Below, one piece after another: positions 36,697 to 45,696 of a DNA stretch of 64,000 bases; the stretch's first letter is position 1, and each line of letters opens with the position of its first letter. The notes under the pieces were generated by a model. The model was not told the DNA's origin and ran no database searches. It saw nothing but the letters and a program-made list of their open reading frames with translations. A program made the position numbers and the translations under genes. This stretch comes from Acidobacteriota bacterium (GTDB lineage: Bacteria > Acidobacteriota > Terriglobia > Acidiferrales > UBA7541): NCBI GenBank assembly GCA_003223245.1, contig QHYI01000106.1, forward strand, positions 34,924-98,923, in the 5' to 3' direction.

Positions 36697-37302
36697 ATGC
36701 ACAACCCCGCGCCAAGCGATCATTCCATCCACGAACTGATTCGCAATCGCTGGAGCCCGCGTGCCTTTGCGGACAAACCGATTCCGGCTGACGTTCTCCG
36801 GAGCCTGTTTGAGGCCGCGCGTTGGGCGCCCTCCAGCTACAATGAACAGCCTTGGGCCTATATCGTGGCGACGAAAGAAGACCAGGTAAATTTCGGGAAG
36901 CTCTTGGGAACTTTGGTGGAGTTCAACGCGGGTTGGGCGAAGAATGCGGCCGCGCTTGCGATTGCCGTTGCCAAACTGGCCTTCACCCACAACGACGCGC
37001 CTAATCGCAACGCACAATACGACACCGGGGCCGCCACAGCTTTGTTAGCCGTAGAAGCCACGGCGCGCGGCCTGGTCGTCCATCAAATGGCCGGCTTCGA
37101 CGCGGAAAAAGCACGCAAGACTTTCGCTATCCCCGATGGTTGGGAGCCTCTTGCAGCCATTGCCATCGGCTATCCGGGAAGTCCAGATTCTCTGCCCCCC
37201 AAACTGAAAGACCGCGAGGTGGCGCCGCGGACGCGCAAGCCCATCCGCGAATTCGTCATGACCGGCAGTTGGGGGCATACTGCTCCCTTCGTCGCAAAAT
37301 AA
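36697..37302 (+). CDS. Nitroreductase-family flavoprotein
   Basis: 201 residues from ATG 36697 (AAGAGGAAACGAAC upstream). FMN-dependent NAD(P)H oxidoreductase fold: NRWSPRAFADKPIPADVLRSLFEAARWAPSSYNEQPW binds FMN phosphate and substrate. DTGAATALLAVEATARGL and GWEPLAAIAIGYPG complete the core. It reduces nitroaromatics, quinones or related electrophiles. It lies 197 bases after the MarR gene and overlaps no other gene; a xenobiotic or oxidative-stress regulon under the MarR protein is plausible. Confidence 0.9.
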   Translation: MHNPAPSDHSIHELIRNRWSPRAFADKPIPADVLRSLFEAARWAPSSYNEQPWAYIVATKEDQVNFGKLLGTLVEFNAGWAKNAAALAIAVAKLAFTHNDAPNRNAQYDTGAATALLAVEATARGLVVHQMAGFDAEKARKTFAIPDGWEPLAAIAIGYPGSPDSLPPKLKDREVAPRTRKPIREFVMTGSWGHTAPFVAK

Positions 37303-37316
37303 TCGAGAAAGCGGGA

Positions 37317-38135
37317 ATGCACCCAGCGTTGCAGCGCGCCTTCGAGTTCCTCATCCATCACGGACATTCCGTGCTGTTTGCGTGGGTTCTTGTGGAACAG
37401 CTGGGCGTGCCCATCCCGGCCATGCCTTTGCTGCTTGCGGCCGGCGCGCTGGCCGGAAAGGGACACCTGAATTTCTTCGCCTGCGTTTTGTTCGCCGTGC
37501 TGGGAGCTTTAGCTTCCGATTCCCTATGGTTTCAGCTGGGCCGCCACAAAGGCATCAAGATTCTGCAATGGCTCTGCCGGATTTCCCTCGAGCCGGATTC
37601 CTGCGTACGCCGAACAGAGGGAATCTTCTCCAAGCAGGGAGCGCGCTCGCTGGTTGTGGCCAAGTTTCTTCCCGGCTTGGGACTGGTCACGCCCCCGCTG
37701 GCCGGAATTTTCCGCATGCGCTTCCGGCGCTTTCTGCTGTTCGACGCCATCGGATCGACGCTCTGGGCGGGCGTGTTTCTCGCGGCTGGTTATGTTTTCG
37801 CCGGTCAGATTGAGCGCCTAGCGGCGCGGCTGGCTTCGCTTGGCGGATGGCTGCTGGTAGTTGTGCTTGGCGCATTCGCCGCTTACATCGTGTACAAATT
37901 CATTGCCCGCCAGCGCTTCTTGCGCGAATTGCGCATCGCGCGCATTACTGTGGATGAATTAAAGCAAAAACTCGACGCCGGCGAGCAAATCACTATCGTC
38001 GATCTCCGTCATTCCATGGATTTCGACGCCGCGCCGGAAGTCATTCCTGGTGCCGTGCATATTGAGGCCAAGGAACTAGAGGGAAAAAACAGCCGCCTGC
38101 CCCGCAACGGCGAAGTCGTTCTGTACTGTACTTGA
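37317..38135 (+). CDS. DedA-family membrane protein with truncated rhodanese domain
   Basis: 272 residues from ATG 37317 to an in-frame TGA. The DedA/SNARE-associated (VTT) domain spans about 1-200: EQLGVPIPAMPLLLAAGAL, FQLGRHKGIKILQWLC, and the FLPGLGLVTPPLAGIFRM motif with several membrane helices. A rhodanese domain starts at about 215 (ITVDELKQKLDAGEQITIVDLR) and is cut at VVLYCT by TGA 38133-38135, although coding continues in frame to 38264. DedA proteins act in lipid flipping and membrane homeostasis; DedA-rhodanese fusions are known. The DedA part should be functional even if the protein is truncated. Confidence 0.85.
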   Translation: MHPALQRAFEFLIHHGHSVLFAWVLVEQLGVPIPAMPLLLAAGALAGKGHLNFFACVLFAVLGALASDSLWFQLGRHKGIKILQWLCRISLEPDSCVRRTEGIFSKQGARSLVVAKFLPGLGLVTPPLAGIFRMRFRRFLLFDAIGSTLWAGVFLAAGYVFAGQIERLAARLASLGGWLLVVVLGAFAAYIVYKFIARQRFLRELRIARITVDELKQKLDAGEQITIVDLRHSMDFDAAPEVIPGAVHIEAKELEGKNSRLPRNGEVVLYCT

Positions 38136-38264
38136 CCGAACGAAGCCACCAGTGCCCGTGTGGCGCTGCTGCTCCGAAAAAATGGCATCAAGCGCATCCG
38201 GCCGCTGCAGGGCGGCCTGAACGCCTGGCGCGAGCGTGGCTACCCCCTGGCCACCTCGCCGTAA
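38133..38264 (+). other. In-frame continuation of the rhodanese domain after TGA
   Basis: Codons after the TGA read PNEATSARVALLLRKNGI then RPLQGGLNAWRERGY, ending TAA 38262-38264. This is the standard C-terminal half of a rhodanese. In an ungapped comparison with the usual CxxGxRSxxAA loop, the TGA falls at the catalytic-cysteine column (S, A and R/A follow in register), the expected codon being TGC or TGT. Nonsense mutation, sequencing error or selenocysteine are the options. Confidence 0.7.
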
Positions 38265-38350
38265 CTTCATCTTGGAACGATTTAAAGTGCGGCAGCCTTG
38301 CTGGCTCTTCGTGCCGAGGCCAGAGTCCGCCGGTCACCAGTCAGTTCACG

Positions 38351-38905
38351 CTACAACCGCGGCAGAACGATGCCGCCCTGTGCCTGGTACTTCCCTTTTT
38401 TATCCTTGTAGCTGACTTCGCAATCTTCATCCGACAAAAAGAAAATCACCTGGCACAATCCCTCGTTGGCATAAATCTTGGCCGGCAGCGGCGTGGTGTT
38501 GCTGATTTCCAGGGTCACGAAGCCTTCCCACTCCGGCTCGAAGGGCGTCACATTGACGATGATCCCGCAGCGCGCGTAGGTCGACTTGCCCACGCACACC
38601 GTCAGCACATTGCGCGGAATGCGGAAATATTCCACCGAACGCGCGAGCGCGAAGGAATTGGGCGGAATAATACAAACGTCGCCCTTGAATTCCACCAGCG
38701 ACCGCGAATCGAAATGTTTCGGATCCACGATCGTGGTGTTCACGTTGGTAAAAATCCGAAACTCGTCGGCCACGCGGATGTCGTAGCCGTATGAAGAGAC
38801 TCCGTAACTGATCACGCCATCGCGCACCTGGCGATCGGTAAACGGCTCGATCATTTTGTGCTCCAGCGCCATGCGCCGGATCCAGCGGTCTGGCTTGACG
38901 GACAT
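38351..38905 (-). CDS. dcd: dCTP deaminase
   Basis: 184 residues from ATG 38905 (GGGAGGAAGG directly upstream; an in-frame start at 38968 has none). It converts dCTP to dUTP for dTMP synthesis. Motifs: [52 protein letters not shown] (triphosphate binding) and [14 protein letters not shown] with the catalytic Glu. The C-terminal [16 protein letters not shown] is typical. The trimeric fold is shared with dUTPase. It is divergent from the HU gene, 160 bp apart. Confidence 0.95.
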   Translation of the reverse strand: MSVKPDRWIRRMALEHKMIEPFTDRQVRDGVISYGVSSYGYDIRVADEFRIFTNVNTTIVDPKHFDSRSLVEFKGDVCIIPPNSFALARSVEYFRIPRNVLTVCVGKSTYARCGIIVNVTPFEPEWEGFVTLEISNTTPLPAKIYANEGLCQVIFFLSDEDCEVSYKDKKGKYQAQGGIVLPRL

Positions 38906-39008
38906 CCTTCCTCCCGAAAGATAACTGCGAAGATTTTTCCAAAGATGGCTGCGAATTCGGCGCAACACGCGGCGCCAAAAGCGTTCAGTGTAGACGACCC
39001 CTCACGCC

Positions 39009-39038
39009 TTGACAACCCGCCCCTGCTACCTCTAGCAT
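39009..39038 (+). promoter_or_regulatory. HU-gene promoter
   Basis: TTGACA (39009-39014), an 18-bp spacer and TAGCAT (39033-39038), 26 bases before the GTG start. Confidence 0.6.
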
Positions 39039-39064
39039 CTGCCTCGGAAGTGCGGGAGGATCGC

Positions 39065-39352
39065 GTGATTAAGCTGGATCTGGTAAACGCGGTAGTGGCC
39101 GCGACAAACATCAGCCGCACGAAAGCCGAACAGGCTGTCGAAACGATTTTCGAATCGCTCAAGCAGGCCCTTGGCCGCAGTCAACGCATCGAACTCCGCC
39201 GCTTCGGTGTTTTCAGCGTTAAGCCCCGCAAAACCGGAATCGGCCGCAATCCTCGCACCGGCGAAGAGGTTAACATTCCCCCGGGAAAAGCCGTGCGCTT
39301 CAAGCCGGGCAAAGAACTGCAAGGCAAAGACGACGAAAAGAAACAGGCCTAG
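39065..39352 (+). CDS. HU/IHF-family nucleoid DNA-binding protein
   Basis: 95 residues from GTG 39065. GGGAGG sits five bases upstream; the open frame extends further but would read through the promoter. The HU fold has a helical N-terminus ([31 protein letters not shown]) and the beta-arm motif [39 protein letters not shown]. It bends and compacts DNA. HU versus IHF cannot be decided from one gene. Confidence 0.92.
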   Translation: MIKLDLVNAVVAATNISRTKAEQAVETIFESLKQALGRSQRIELRRFGVFSVKPRKTGIGRNPRTGEEVNIPPGKAVRFKPGKELQGKDDEKKQA

Positions 39353-39485
39353 CTTCTCTTTCAGGGCCTTGGGGCAAAGACGGCAATCCCAGCAGTACAC
39401 CCTCCCCGATTTTCCCCGCTAGCGTGAACCTGTCCATCTATGCTGTACTATCCATGCCGCGCTTAATTGCTGCGCCAACCACTTC

Positions 39486-40502
39486 GTGACTCCATCACCG
39501 CCACTGCCACAGAATCTTCCTCCTGCGATGCCCGCCAGCGCGGATTGGAGCTCCGATCTTGTCCGCCAGTGGTATTACGCGCAGATTCCGCCGCGTCCTT
39601 CGACAAAGTCGCTGGTTCTCGCGGTTGTACTTTTTTCTCTTACCTTGTGCACCTGCCTCGTGGCGGGCACACAGTTTGCCGTAGCATATGCGCACAATGA
39701 AGCCGTATCCATCGATGAACTATTTCTCGCCTTCACCCTTTTTTATAAAAATCCCGCTGGCCTTTTGACGGGGCTGCCGTTTGCCGGAACCTTGCTGGGG
39801 ATTCTGCTGGCACACGAACTCGGGCATTTCTTCGCCTGCCGCTATCATCATCTGCACTCGAGCTACCCGTTCTTCATTCCCTTCCCTAACCTGGCCGGCA
39901 CGTTTGGTGCATTCATCCTGATTCGTTCCCCAATGCGCACCAATCGCGCGCTGTTCGACGTGGGCGCCTCCGGGCCAATCGTGGGCTTCCTTTTCGCGAT
40001 TCCCGCGCTGGTCTATGGTGTTTTGTATGCCAGGGTCGTGCCCGGCCTTGCCAATCCCGCGCATGCGGAGTTGATTTATGGAACGCCGCCGCTGATGCGT
40101 CTTCTCGAATCGGCTTTTCATCCAGGGGTTTCGCCCGACGCCTTGCTCCTGCCGCCCATCGGTCGTGCCGCGTGGGTTGCTCTGTTTGTCACTTCGCTTA
40201 ATCTCATTCCGGTAGCCCAACTTGACGGCGGCCACATTTTGCGTTCGCTGAGCGTGCGCGCGCACCGCGTTTTGTCTCTGGCGCTGCCTATTGGGCTGCT
40301 CGCCTTGGGCTGGCTTCATTTTTGGGAGGGATGGTATATCTGGGGCGCCTTGCTGCTGGTCATGCGCTTTCTGCGCATCCCTCCGATTTACGATCCGGCC
40401 CCATTGGATGCCCGGAGACGTCTGGTTGCGTTTCTTGCCCTCGTCATTTTCTTGCTGTGCTTCATGCCTTCCCCGATTTCTATCCCTCAAGGTTCTTCTT
40501 GA
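39486..40502 (+). CDS. Site-2-protease-like membrane metalloprotease (M50)
   Basis: 338 residues with several membrane helices. The zinc motif HELGH is at about 110-114 in a hydrophobic segment; the second site NLIPVAQLDGGH (D about 247) supplies the third ligand. The arrangement fits intramembrane M50 peptidases of the type that lack a PDZ domain. It may cleave membrane-bound regulators. The GTG at 39486 is used; an ATG 14 codons later is possible. The APC permease follows within 70 bases and is probably co-transcribed. Confidence 0.9.
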   Translation: MTPSPPLPQNLPPAMPASADWSSDLVRQWYYAQIPPRPSTKSLVLAVVLFSLTLCTCLVAGTQFAVAYAHNEAVSIDELFLAFTLFYKNPAGLLTGLPFAGTLLGILLAHELGHFFACRYHHLHSSYPFFIPFPNLAGTFGAFILIRSPMRTNRALFDVGASGPIVGFLFAIPALVYGVLYARVVPGLANPAHAELIYGTPPLMRLLESAFHPGVSPDALLLPPIGRAAWVALFVTSLNLIPVAQLDGGHILRSLSVRAHRVLSLALPIGLLALGWLHFWEGWYIWGALLLVMRFLRIPPIYDPAPLDARRRLVAFLALVIFLLCFMPSPISIPQGSS

Positions 40503-40568
40503 CGGCTTCGAATCTCCGGTTATGATGCGTGCGGCTTGCTCGCACGCGGTGTCGCGGCAAGCTCCTCG

Positions 40569-41912
40569 ATGATTGAACTCATCCGCACCCTTCGTCTGCG
40601 CGATCTCTTCCTTCTCTTCATTGGCTCCGTCATTGGCTCCGGCATCTTTCGAACGCCAGGGCCGATTCTGCGTCAGGTGGGCGGTTCGGTGGGCATGGCG
40701 CTGCTCGTGTGGATTGTCGGCGGCGTTCTGTCCCTTCTCGGCGCACTGACGTACGCGGAGCTTGCGGCGAGCAATCCGGAAGCGGGAGGTCTTTACTGCT
40801 ACATCCGCGACGGATTCGGCCGCGCTCCGGCTTTTTTATACGGATGGTGTCTATTCCTGGTAATTGCCAGCGGCTCGGTCGCTGCGCTAGCTCGCGTATT
40901 CAGCGAATATTTCGCGCAAGTAATCCCCATTTCGCCCATAGCGCAAACCTTCGTTGCTGTAGTCGTGATTGCCATCGTGACGTTCGTGAACGTTTGGGGC
41001 ACGCGCAAGAGTTCCGATTTACAAAACTGGACCACGCTCGTCAAAGCGGGAGTCATTGTGGTTCTGAGCGTGGTGCTCCTTTCTCTGGGCCATCACGCCA
41101 GCGAAGTCGTCCCGGCAATGGGCGCCACGCAGCATGGAGCAAGCCTGTTCTCAAGTTTTGGCTTGGCCATGATTGCCGTCTTGTGGGCTTATGAAGGCTG
41201 GCAGTTCGGCACCTATAGCGCGGGCGAAGTGATCGATCCACAGAAAGCGTTTCCCCGCGCGTTTCTGCTCGGCTCTCTTGTCTTAATCGGGCTTTATCTC
41301 CTTGCGATCGCTGCGTATCTCATCGCACTCGGCCCTGCTGCGACCGGCGTAAGCGATACCATCGCGGCAGCTTCAGTAACCGCGGTCCTCGGTTCGTGGG
41401 CAGGCAGGATTGTCGCACTCACGATTCTCGTTTCCACGTTCAGCGCGGCCAACAGCGTAATTCTCACGGCCCCGCGCGTTTTCTACGCGATGGCGCACGA
41501 CAATCTGTTCTTCAAAAAGCTTGCCGTCGTGCACGTCAATTTTCGTACTCCGGTGTTTGCGATTGTCGCGCTGGGAGTATGGTCCGCGGTGCTGGTTTGC
41601 GCCGGGCAATTAGGCCAATTTCAGAAATTGATTGAGGGCGTGATCTTCATTGGCTGGATTTTCTATGGCTTGGGCGCGGCGGCGATTTTTCCTATTCGTC
41701 GCGCCAATGGCGACCGCCTAATTCCTTACCGCGTTCCGGGATATCCGTGGACGCCGATTCTTTTTGTCCTCGCGGCTGCCGCTATCGTCGGCAATGCCGT
41801 GTATCTCGCGCTCCGCGATCCCGCGCAATTTCAGAACCTCACCGCTGCCATCATTTTGTTTGCGATGGGGCTTCCGGCCTACCTGTTCTGGCGCAAGCGC
41901 TCGCCCGCGTAG
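40569..41912 (+). CDS. APC-superfamily amino-acid permease
   Basis: About 447 residues from ATG 40569. Around 12 membrane helices; the first carries the conserved GSVIGSGIFRTPG loop. Other landmarks are TYAELAASNPEAGGLYCYIRDGFG (helix 2-3), FVNVWGTRKSS, WAYEGWQFGTYSAGEV and FSAANSVILTAPRVFYAMA. It resembles LAT/serine-threonine exchanger-type permeases; the substrate is a guess (amino acid or polyamine). The start lacks a strong ribosome site, which suggests coupling to the protease gene upstream. Confidence 0.9.
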   Translation: MIELIRTLRLRDLFLLFIGSVIGSGIFRTPGPILRQVGGSVGMALLVWIVGGVLSLLGALTYAELAASNPEAGGLYCYIRDGFGRAPAFLYGWCLFLVIASGSVAALARVFSEYFAQVIPISPIAQTFVAVVVIAIVTFVNVWGTRKSSDLQNWTTLVKAGVIVVLSVVLLSLGHHASEVVPAMGATQHGASLFSSFGLAMIAVLWAYEGWQFGTYSAGEVIDPQKAFPRAFLLGSLVLIGLYLLAIAAYLIALGPAATGVSDTIAAASVTAVLGSWAGRIVALTILVSTFSAANSVILTAPRVFYAMAHDNLFFKKLAVVHVNFRTPVFAIVALGVWSAVLVCAGQLGQFQKLIEGVIFIGWIFYGLGAAAIFPIRRANGDRLIPYRVPGYPWTPILFVLAAAAIVGNAVYLALRDPAQFQNLTAAIILFAMGLPAYLFWRKRSPA

Positions 41913-42159
41913 CGCTGCTGCCCGCAAAAAGCCCCAGATTTCTTGACCCTAACAAAAGAGGCAGGGCCGCGAAGCCTTCGGTTGCGCCGTTCGTTATGAG
42001 ACAACCACCTTTTCGTAACGAGAGGGAGAACCAGAAAGGAAATCTGTTTTTCTTGGTCGGGGGAGACGAGCGGCGTAGTCCATCAGTGGTTGTACTTTTG
42101 GATGCAGTGGTACTTTCCGGCTGTTGCTTGGTGCTTGAATTCGCTCTTTAATTACGCGA

Positions 42160-43680
42160 ATGGATCGATTGCTCTCAGCTGCCGGGCAACTTTTTCGCGC
42201 CACGAAGAGACGGATCCTGGTCCTGGGATCGTTCTTTCTGCTGGCATCGTCAAACGCTTCCGCGCAAAAGGTTCCGCTCGACCAAACAGAGATTCTCGGC
42301 CGCCTGGCCGCCGGCAATACACCTAGCTACATCGCTCATCTCGTCAAAACCAGAGGAGTCGGTTTCTCAGTTTCCCAAGAGTTCCTTTACCGAGTAAAGC
42401 TCGCGGGTGGAGAGGGGATTCTTGCCGAACGACTCTTGTCGGCGGAACAATCCGGCCAGCCACAGTCGGTGTCCATGACGGAGGCGCGCTTCGATCGTTT
42501 GGCCAGGTGCGCTGAACTGCTGCACGTCGGCGCGACCGATTTGGCGCAGAAGGAGTGCCGGATCTCCATCGAGGAAAACCCTAACAGCCCGTGGCCCTTG
42601 CTAGCCACCGCCCGTCTCTTGCAACACTACGACCTGACTGGGAATTCCGTTGAAACCTCCGGAGAGAGCCCCGAAGAACGGAGAGAGCTTCTCCGGCGCG
42701 CTGCCGCGCTCGGACCTAATTTAGCAATGATTCACCAGGCACTCGCTATGACCCTCGATTCTGGCCAAGCTTCGGCGGAACTTGAAAACGCCAACAAGTT
42801 GGACGCGGAGCAATTGGAGCTTAGCGAAACAACCGCGTGGGAAATCCCGCGCGTTGGTTACGTTCGCGGGGAGGACGAGGATTCGGATCCGGCGGCCTCT
42901 TCTAACGAACTACCCGTGATTGACCCCGAAACCGCGCGTCATTTGGAGGTTGATCCTGACCTGGCCAGCAATCACCGCAGGTTGGCTCTCAGATATCTTC
43001 AAGTTGGCGATTTCGAAAAGGTGGAAAACGAATTTGCGGAAGCTATCCGGCTGGAGCCGGACAATCCTGCGATTCGGAGTGATCTGGCCGTTTACTACCT
43101 TTCCCGGCACAACCGGGAGCAAGCTCTGGCGGAACTCCGAGAGGGTGTTCGCATCATGCCTTTTGGGATCGTGCAGCGCATTTTTCTTGCGGAAACGCTC
43201 GAATCTTTTGGATACACGCGCGAGGCCGTTAACGAATTGCAGAATCTCACCTCCAGGTATCCTGCAGCCACGGCGGCAAGTGCATCCTTGGTGGAACTCT
43301 ATTTGGAACAGAAGAAGCCGCAAGCGGCGATCGAGGAGCTCCACCGTTCGCTTAAGGCGTCTTCCCTGATCTATAGGGATCAGGACAAGTTTGTGGAGGC
43401 GCGTTACACGGATTTGACCCGTTTGGCCCGTCTGCTGGAGGAAAGTCGCGAACTTGACGCGGCCGCCGAGCAGTATCTGTTCCTGCTGCGCTACGCGCCA
43501 GACTCTGCGGTGCTGCACAATGATTACGGAAACGTCTTGCTAGAGCAGCGCAAGCTGGACCAAGCGGTTGACGAATACAACGAAGCGATCCGCCTAGATC
43601 CCGGCCTTTCCAGTGCCCAGGACAATATCGGAACCTGTCTGGCTATGAAGAAGAACCTCGATACGTCGATTGCGCAATAA
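42160..43680 (+). CDS. Exported TPR-repeat protein
   Basis: 506 residues. A signal segment (about 19-36, ILVLGSFFLLASSNASAQ) is followed by many TPRs, clearest at ASNHRRLALRYLQVGDFEKV, AIRLEPDNPAIRSDLAVYYL and AVLHNDYGNVLLEQRKLDQAV. An acidic linker (GEDEDSDP) lies at about 230. It probably scaffolds partners in the periplasm. It heads, about 0.7 kb upstream, the same-strand group of copper and haem proteins, but a link is only positional. Confidence 0.85.
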   Translation: MDRLLSAAGQLFRATKRRILVLGSFFLLASSNASAQKVPLDQTEILGRLAAGNTPSYIAHLVKTRGVGFSVSQEFLYRVKLAGGEGILAERLLSAEQSGQPQSVSMTEARFDRLARCAELLHVGATDLAQKECRISIEENPNSPWPLLATARLLQHYDLTGNSVETSGESPEERRELLRRAAALGPNLAMIHQALAMTLDSGQASAELENANKLDAEQLELSETTAWEIPRVGYVRGEDEDSDPAASSNELPVIDPETARHLEVDPDLASNHRRLALRYLQVGDFEKVENEFAEAIRLEPDNPAIRSDLAVYYLSRHNREQALAELREGVRIMPFGIVQRIFLAETLESFGYTREAVNELQNLTSRYPAATAASASLVELYLEQKKPQAAIEELHRSLKASSLIYRDQDKFVEARYTDLTRLARLLEESRELDAAAEQYLFLLRYAPDSAVLHNDYGNVLLEQRKLDQAVDEYNEAIRLDPGLSSAQDNIGTCLAMKKNLDTSIAQ

Positions 43681-44388
43681 GATTCGGCCTTCAGCGAATG
43701 ACAGTTTGCTCTCAGTCAAAGACGGCAGCCGCCAGGTAAACTTCTGCAGTTACTTGTAAAGAGTTTGTAAATTCGTACTTTAGAGGCGACCCTCTTTGCG
43801 TTAGAGCATAGAGCCTTCTTCTCCAGCACCCCACACTGCCCCGCGTAGTTGTTCATTGTCTCTGGAGTGGATCGAGAACTTGCGCCGCAAGCTGACAGGC
43901 AAATGAACGACGCAGGCTTCTCTTCCCCACGGCCCGTTGAGGATTTGAACCTGGGAAGAATCGTGAACGTGGTTTGGGAATACTTGGAAGATTCCTAGTT
44001 CGTTAGAAAGTGATCCGGGGTGTAGTCGCTCTGCACCCCGGACCGGAAGCAGGCGCACTTTGCAGAGAGCGCTTACCTCAGCCTTCTCCTTTGAGGGATG
44101 GCACGTAGCTTTCTGCGCGCCATGGCACCCGACGAGGAGGGCTGGCAGTGATCATAACTCCCTTCAGTGTGAACCTGCGAGGCGACTTGTCTCAGCCGTA
44201 TACCCCGTCGCGTTCCACTTTTCTTCTCAGACGTGAAACTCATGGCCTTCCCATGCGCTATCGCGAGTTAGTTCCTGGGACTTATTGGACAAATCGAAAG
44301 CGCACCATCCGCCGTAGGGTTTTGGGATTTCTGCCCTTGCTTCGTATAGCTGGCCGCCGCCAAGGGGCGGGCGCGCCTTGGAGGTTCT
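43681..44388 (+). other. Intergenic region with strong hairpin
   Basis: About 700 bases without a supported gene. A 9-bp perfect stem TCCGGGGTG/CACCCCGGA with an 11-base loop lies at 44014-44042. No U-run follows on either strand, so it may be an RNA structure or protein site rather than a terminator. Short frames on both strands show no recognisable family. Confidence 0.35.
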
Positions 44389-44700
44389 ATGACCACAAAA
44401 GTGAGAAATCTATCGGTGATTTTGGCGGTTTTTGCCGTGCCCTGGGGAGTAGCCACCGTGAGATTGTCTGGCCGCGCAACTCGGCCTCATCAAGGAAAAA
44501 ACATTAGCGCGGGGCTGGAGACCGACGCCGCCTACCGTGACGGCATTTTCTTGGGCGAACTGGATGCTCGACAGGGGAGAAGCCCCAAGCCGAGCGTCGG
44601 CCGCTGGAATACCGAGAAGGACCGCGCTTCTTTCAAAGTTGGCTATGAAAAAGGCTACCGGGAGGCTCTGAAGTCGAAAAATTCCCAGCCCGGACGCTAG
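44389..44700 (+). CDS. Small exported protein of unknown function
   Basis: 103 residues from ATG 44389 with GGAGG four bases upstream, a strong start. There is an N-terminal hydrophobic segment (about 9-25). The rest carries two similar units, AAYRDGIFLGELDARQGRSP and DRASFKVGYEKGYREAL, each an (A/F)xxGxxxG(Y/E) helix. Such repeats resemble a small acidobacterial exported family that I cannot name. It is probably the first gene of the cupredoxin/cytochrome group (69 bases to the next start). Confidence 0.7.
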   Translation: MTTKVRNLSVILAVFAVPWGVATVRLSGRATRPHQGKNISAGLETDAAYRDGIFLGELDARQGRSPKPSVGRWNTEKDRASFKVGYEKGYREALKSKNSQPGR

Positions 44701-44769
44701 CACTGTCGACAAGGTTGAAAGAAACGATCCCAATTGTTTTCGGAAAAAATCTCAAAGGAGTCCCTCACC

Positions 44770-45525
44770 ATGAGAGTCAAAGCTTTACCTTTTTTCTTTG
44801 CCGCAACCGTTGCTCTATTCCTCGCGGGACGCGAACCGGCCCGCGGTCGTCCTCCAGCTAACGACAATCCCGCTCCGGGAACGGCAGTCGTAAAAGGCAC
44901 CGTGAAGTTCGTGGGCCAGCGGCCTACGTCGACGCATATAAGCATGAATGCAGATCCGAGTTGCGCCAAGCTCCATCCTGGCGGCGTGTCCGCGGAGGAT
45001 GTTTTGGCTGATCCCAACGGCGATTTGGAGAACGTCGTCGTTTTTGTCTCCGAAGGATTGGCGGATCGCGCCTTTGATCCCCCGTCCCAACCCGCCACCA
45101 TGGAGCAGAAAGGGTGCATGTACACGCCTCATGTCGTTGCTCTGCGTGCGAATCAGGAGCTGGACATTACGAATAACGATTCAACCACGCATAACTTGCA
45201 TCCCACTCCCGCCAACAATCGTGAATGGAACAAGGCGCAGGCTCCGGGTACGCGTTTGGACGCCACCTTTGCTCGCGAAGAGATCGCCATTCCCATGAAG
45301 TGCAATGTACATCCCTGGATGCGCAGTTATATCGCCGTCTTCAAGCACCCATTCTTTGCAGTCACGGACAAGGGTGGAACTTTCGAGCTGAAGAATCTCC
45401 CGCCGGGCAATTACACCATCGAGGCGTGGCACGAAAAACTTGGTACCTCCACGCAGAAACTCACCGTGGGCTCCGGCGACACCAAGGAATTGGATTTCGT
45501 CTTCAAGTCGCCCGCAGGCCATTGA
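44770..45525 (+). CDS. Exported cupredoxin-like copper protein
   Basis: 251 residues from ATG 44770 (AAAGGAG nine bases upstream). Signal peptide about 1-24. A cupredoxin-type fold has a likely type-I copper site: His141 (TTHNLHP), Cys178, His181 and Met184 in MKCNVHPWM. A C-terminal Cna-B/carboxypeptidase-regulatory-like element follows (GGTFELKNLPPGNYTIEAWHEKL). It resembles methylamine-utilisation-type or plastocyanin-like periplasmic proteins. It may pass electrons between haem proteins encoded downstream. The ligand spacing C-x2-H-x2-M is as expected for blue copper proteins; the redox partner is inferred. Confidence 0.82.
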   Translation: MRVKALPFFFAATVALFLAGREPARGRPPANDNPAPGTAVVKGTVKFVGQRPTSTHISMNADPSCAKLHPGGVSAEDVLADPNGDLENVVVFVSEGLADRAFDPPSQPATMEQKGCMYTPHVVALRANQELDITNNDSTTHNLHPTPANNREWNKAQAPGTRLDATFAREEIAIPMKCNVHPWMRSYIAVFKHPFFAVTDKGGTFELKNLPPGNYTIEAWHEKLGTSTQKLTVGSGDTKELDFVFKSPAGH

Positions 45526-45696
45526 GTCGCGCCATTGCGCCTTGTGTCCTTCGCTCTATTGGCAGAAACGGCAAACCGCAATACGGAATCATCGAAGCGG
45601 GCACGCAATCGGTTGAGACTTGATGAAAGTCTCAGCCGTTTTCGCGCCCTCTCGGTGTGTTGGAGAGTTGCAGTACGACATCTTCCAGGAGGCGCA

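Noticed and set aside
38145-38164. Bacterial SECIS element after the rhodanese TGA
   Set aside because: The hairpin is only 5 bp with a 10-base loop lacking a G in the first two positions; not enough to annotate.
44014-44042. Rho-independent terminator
   Set aside because: The stem is strong but no U-run follows on either strand.
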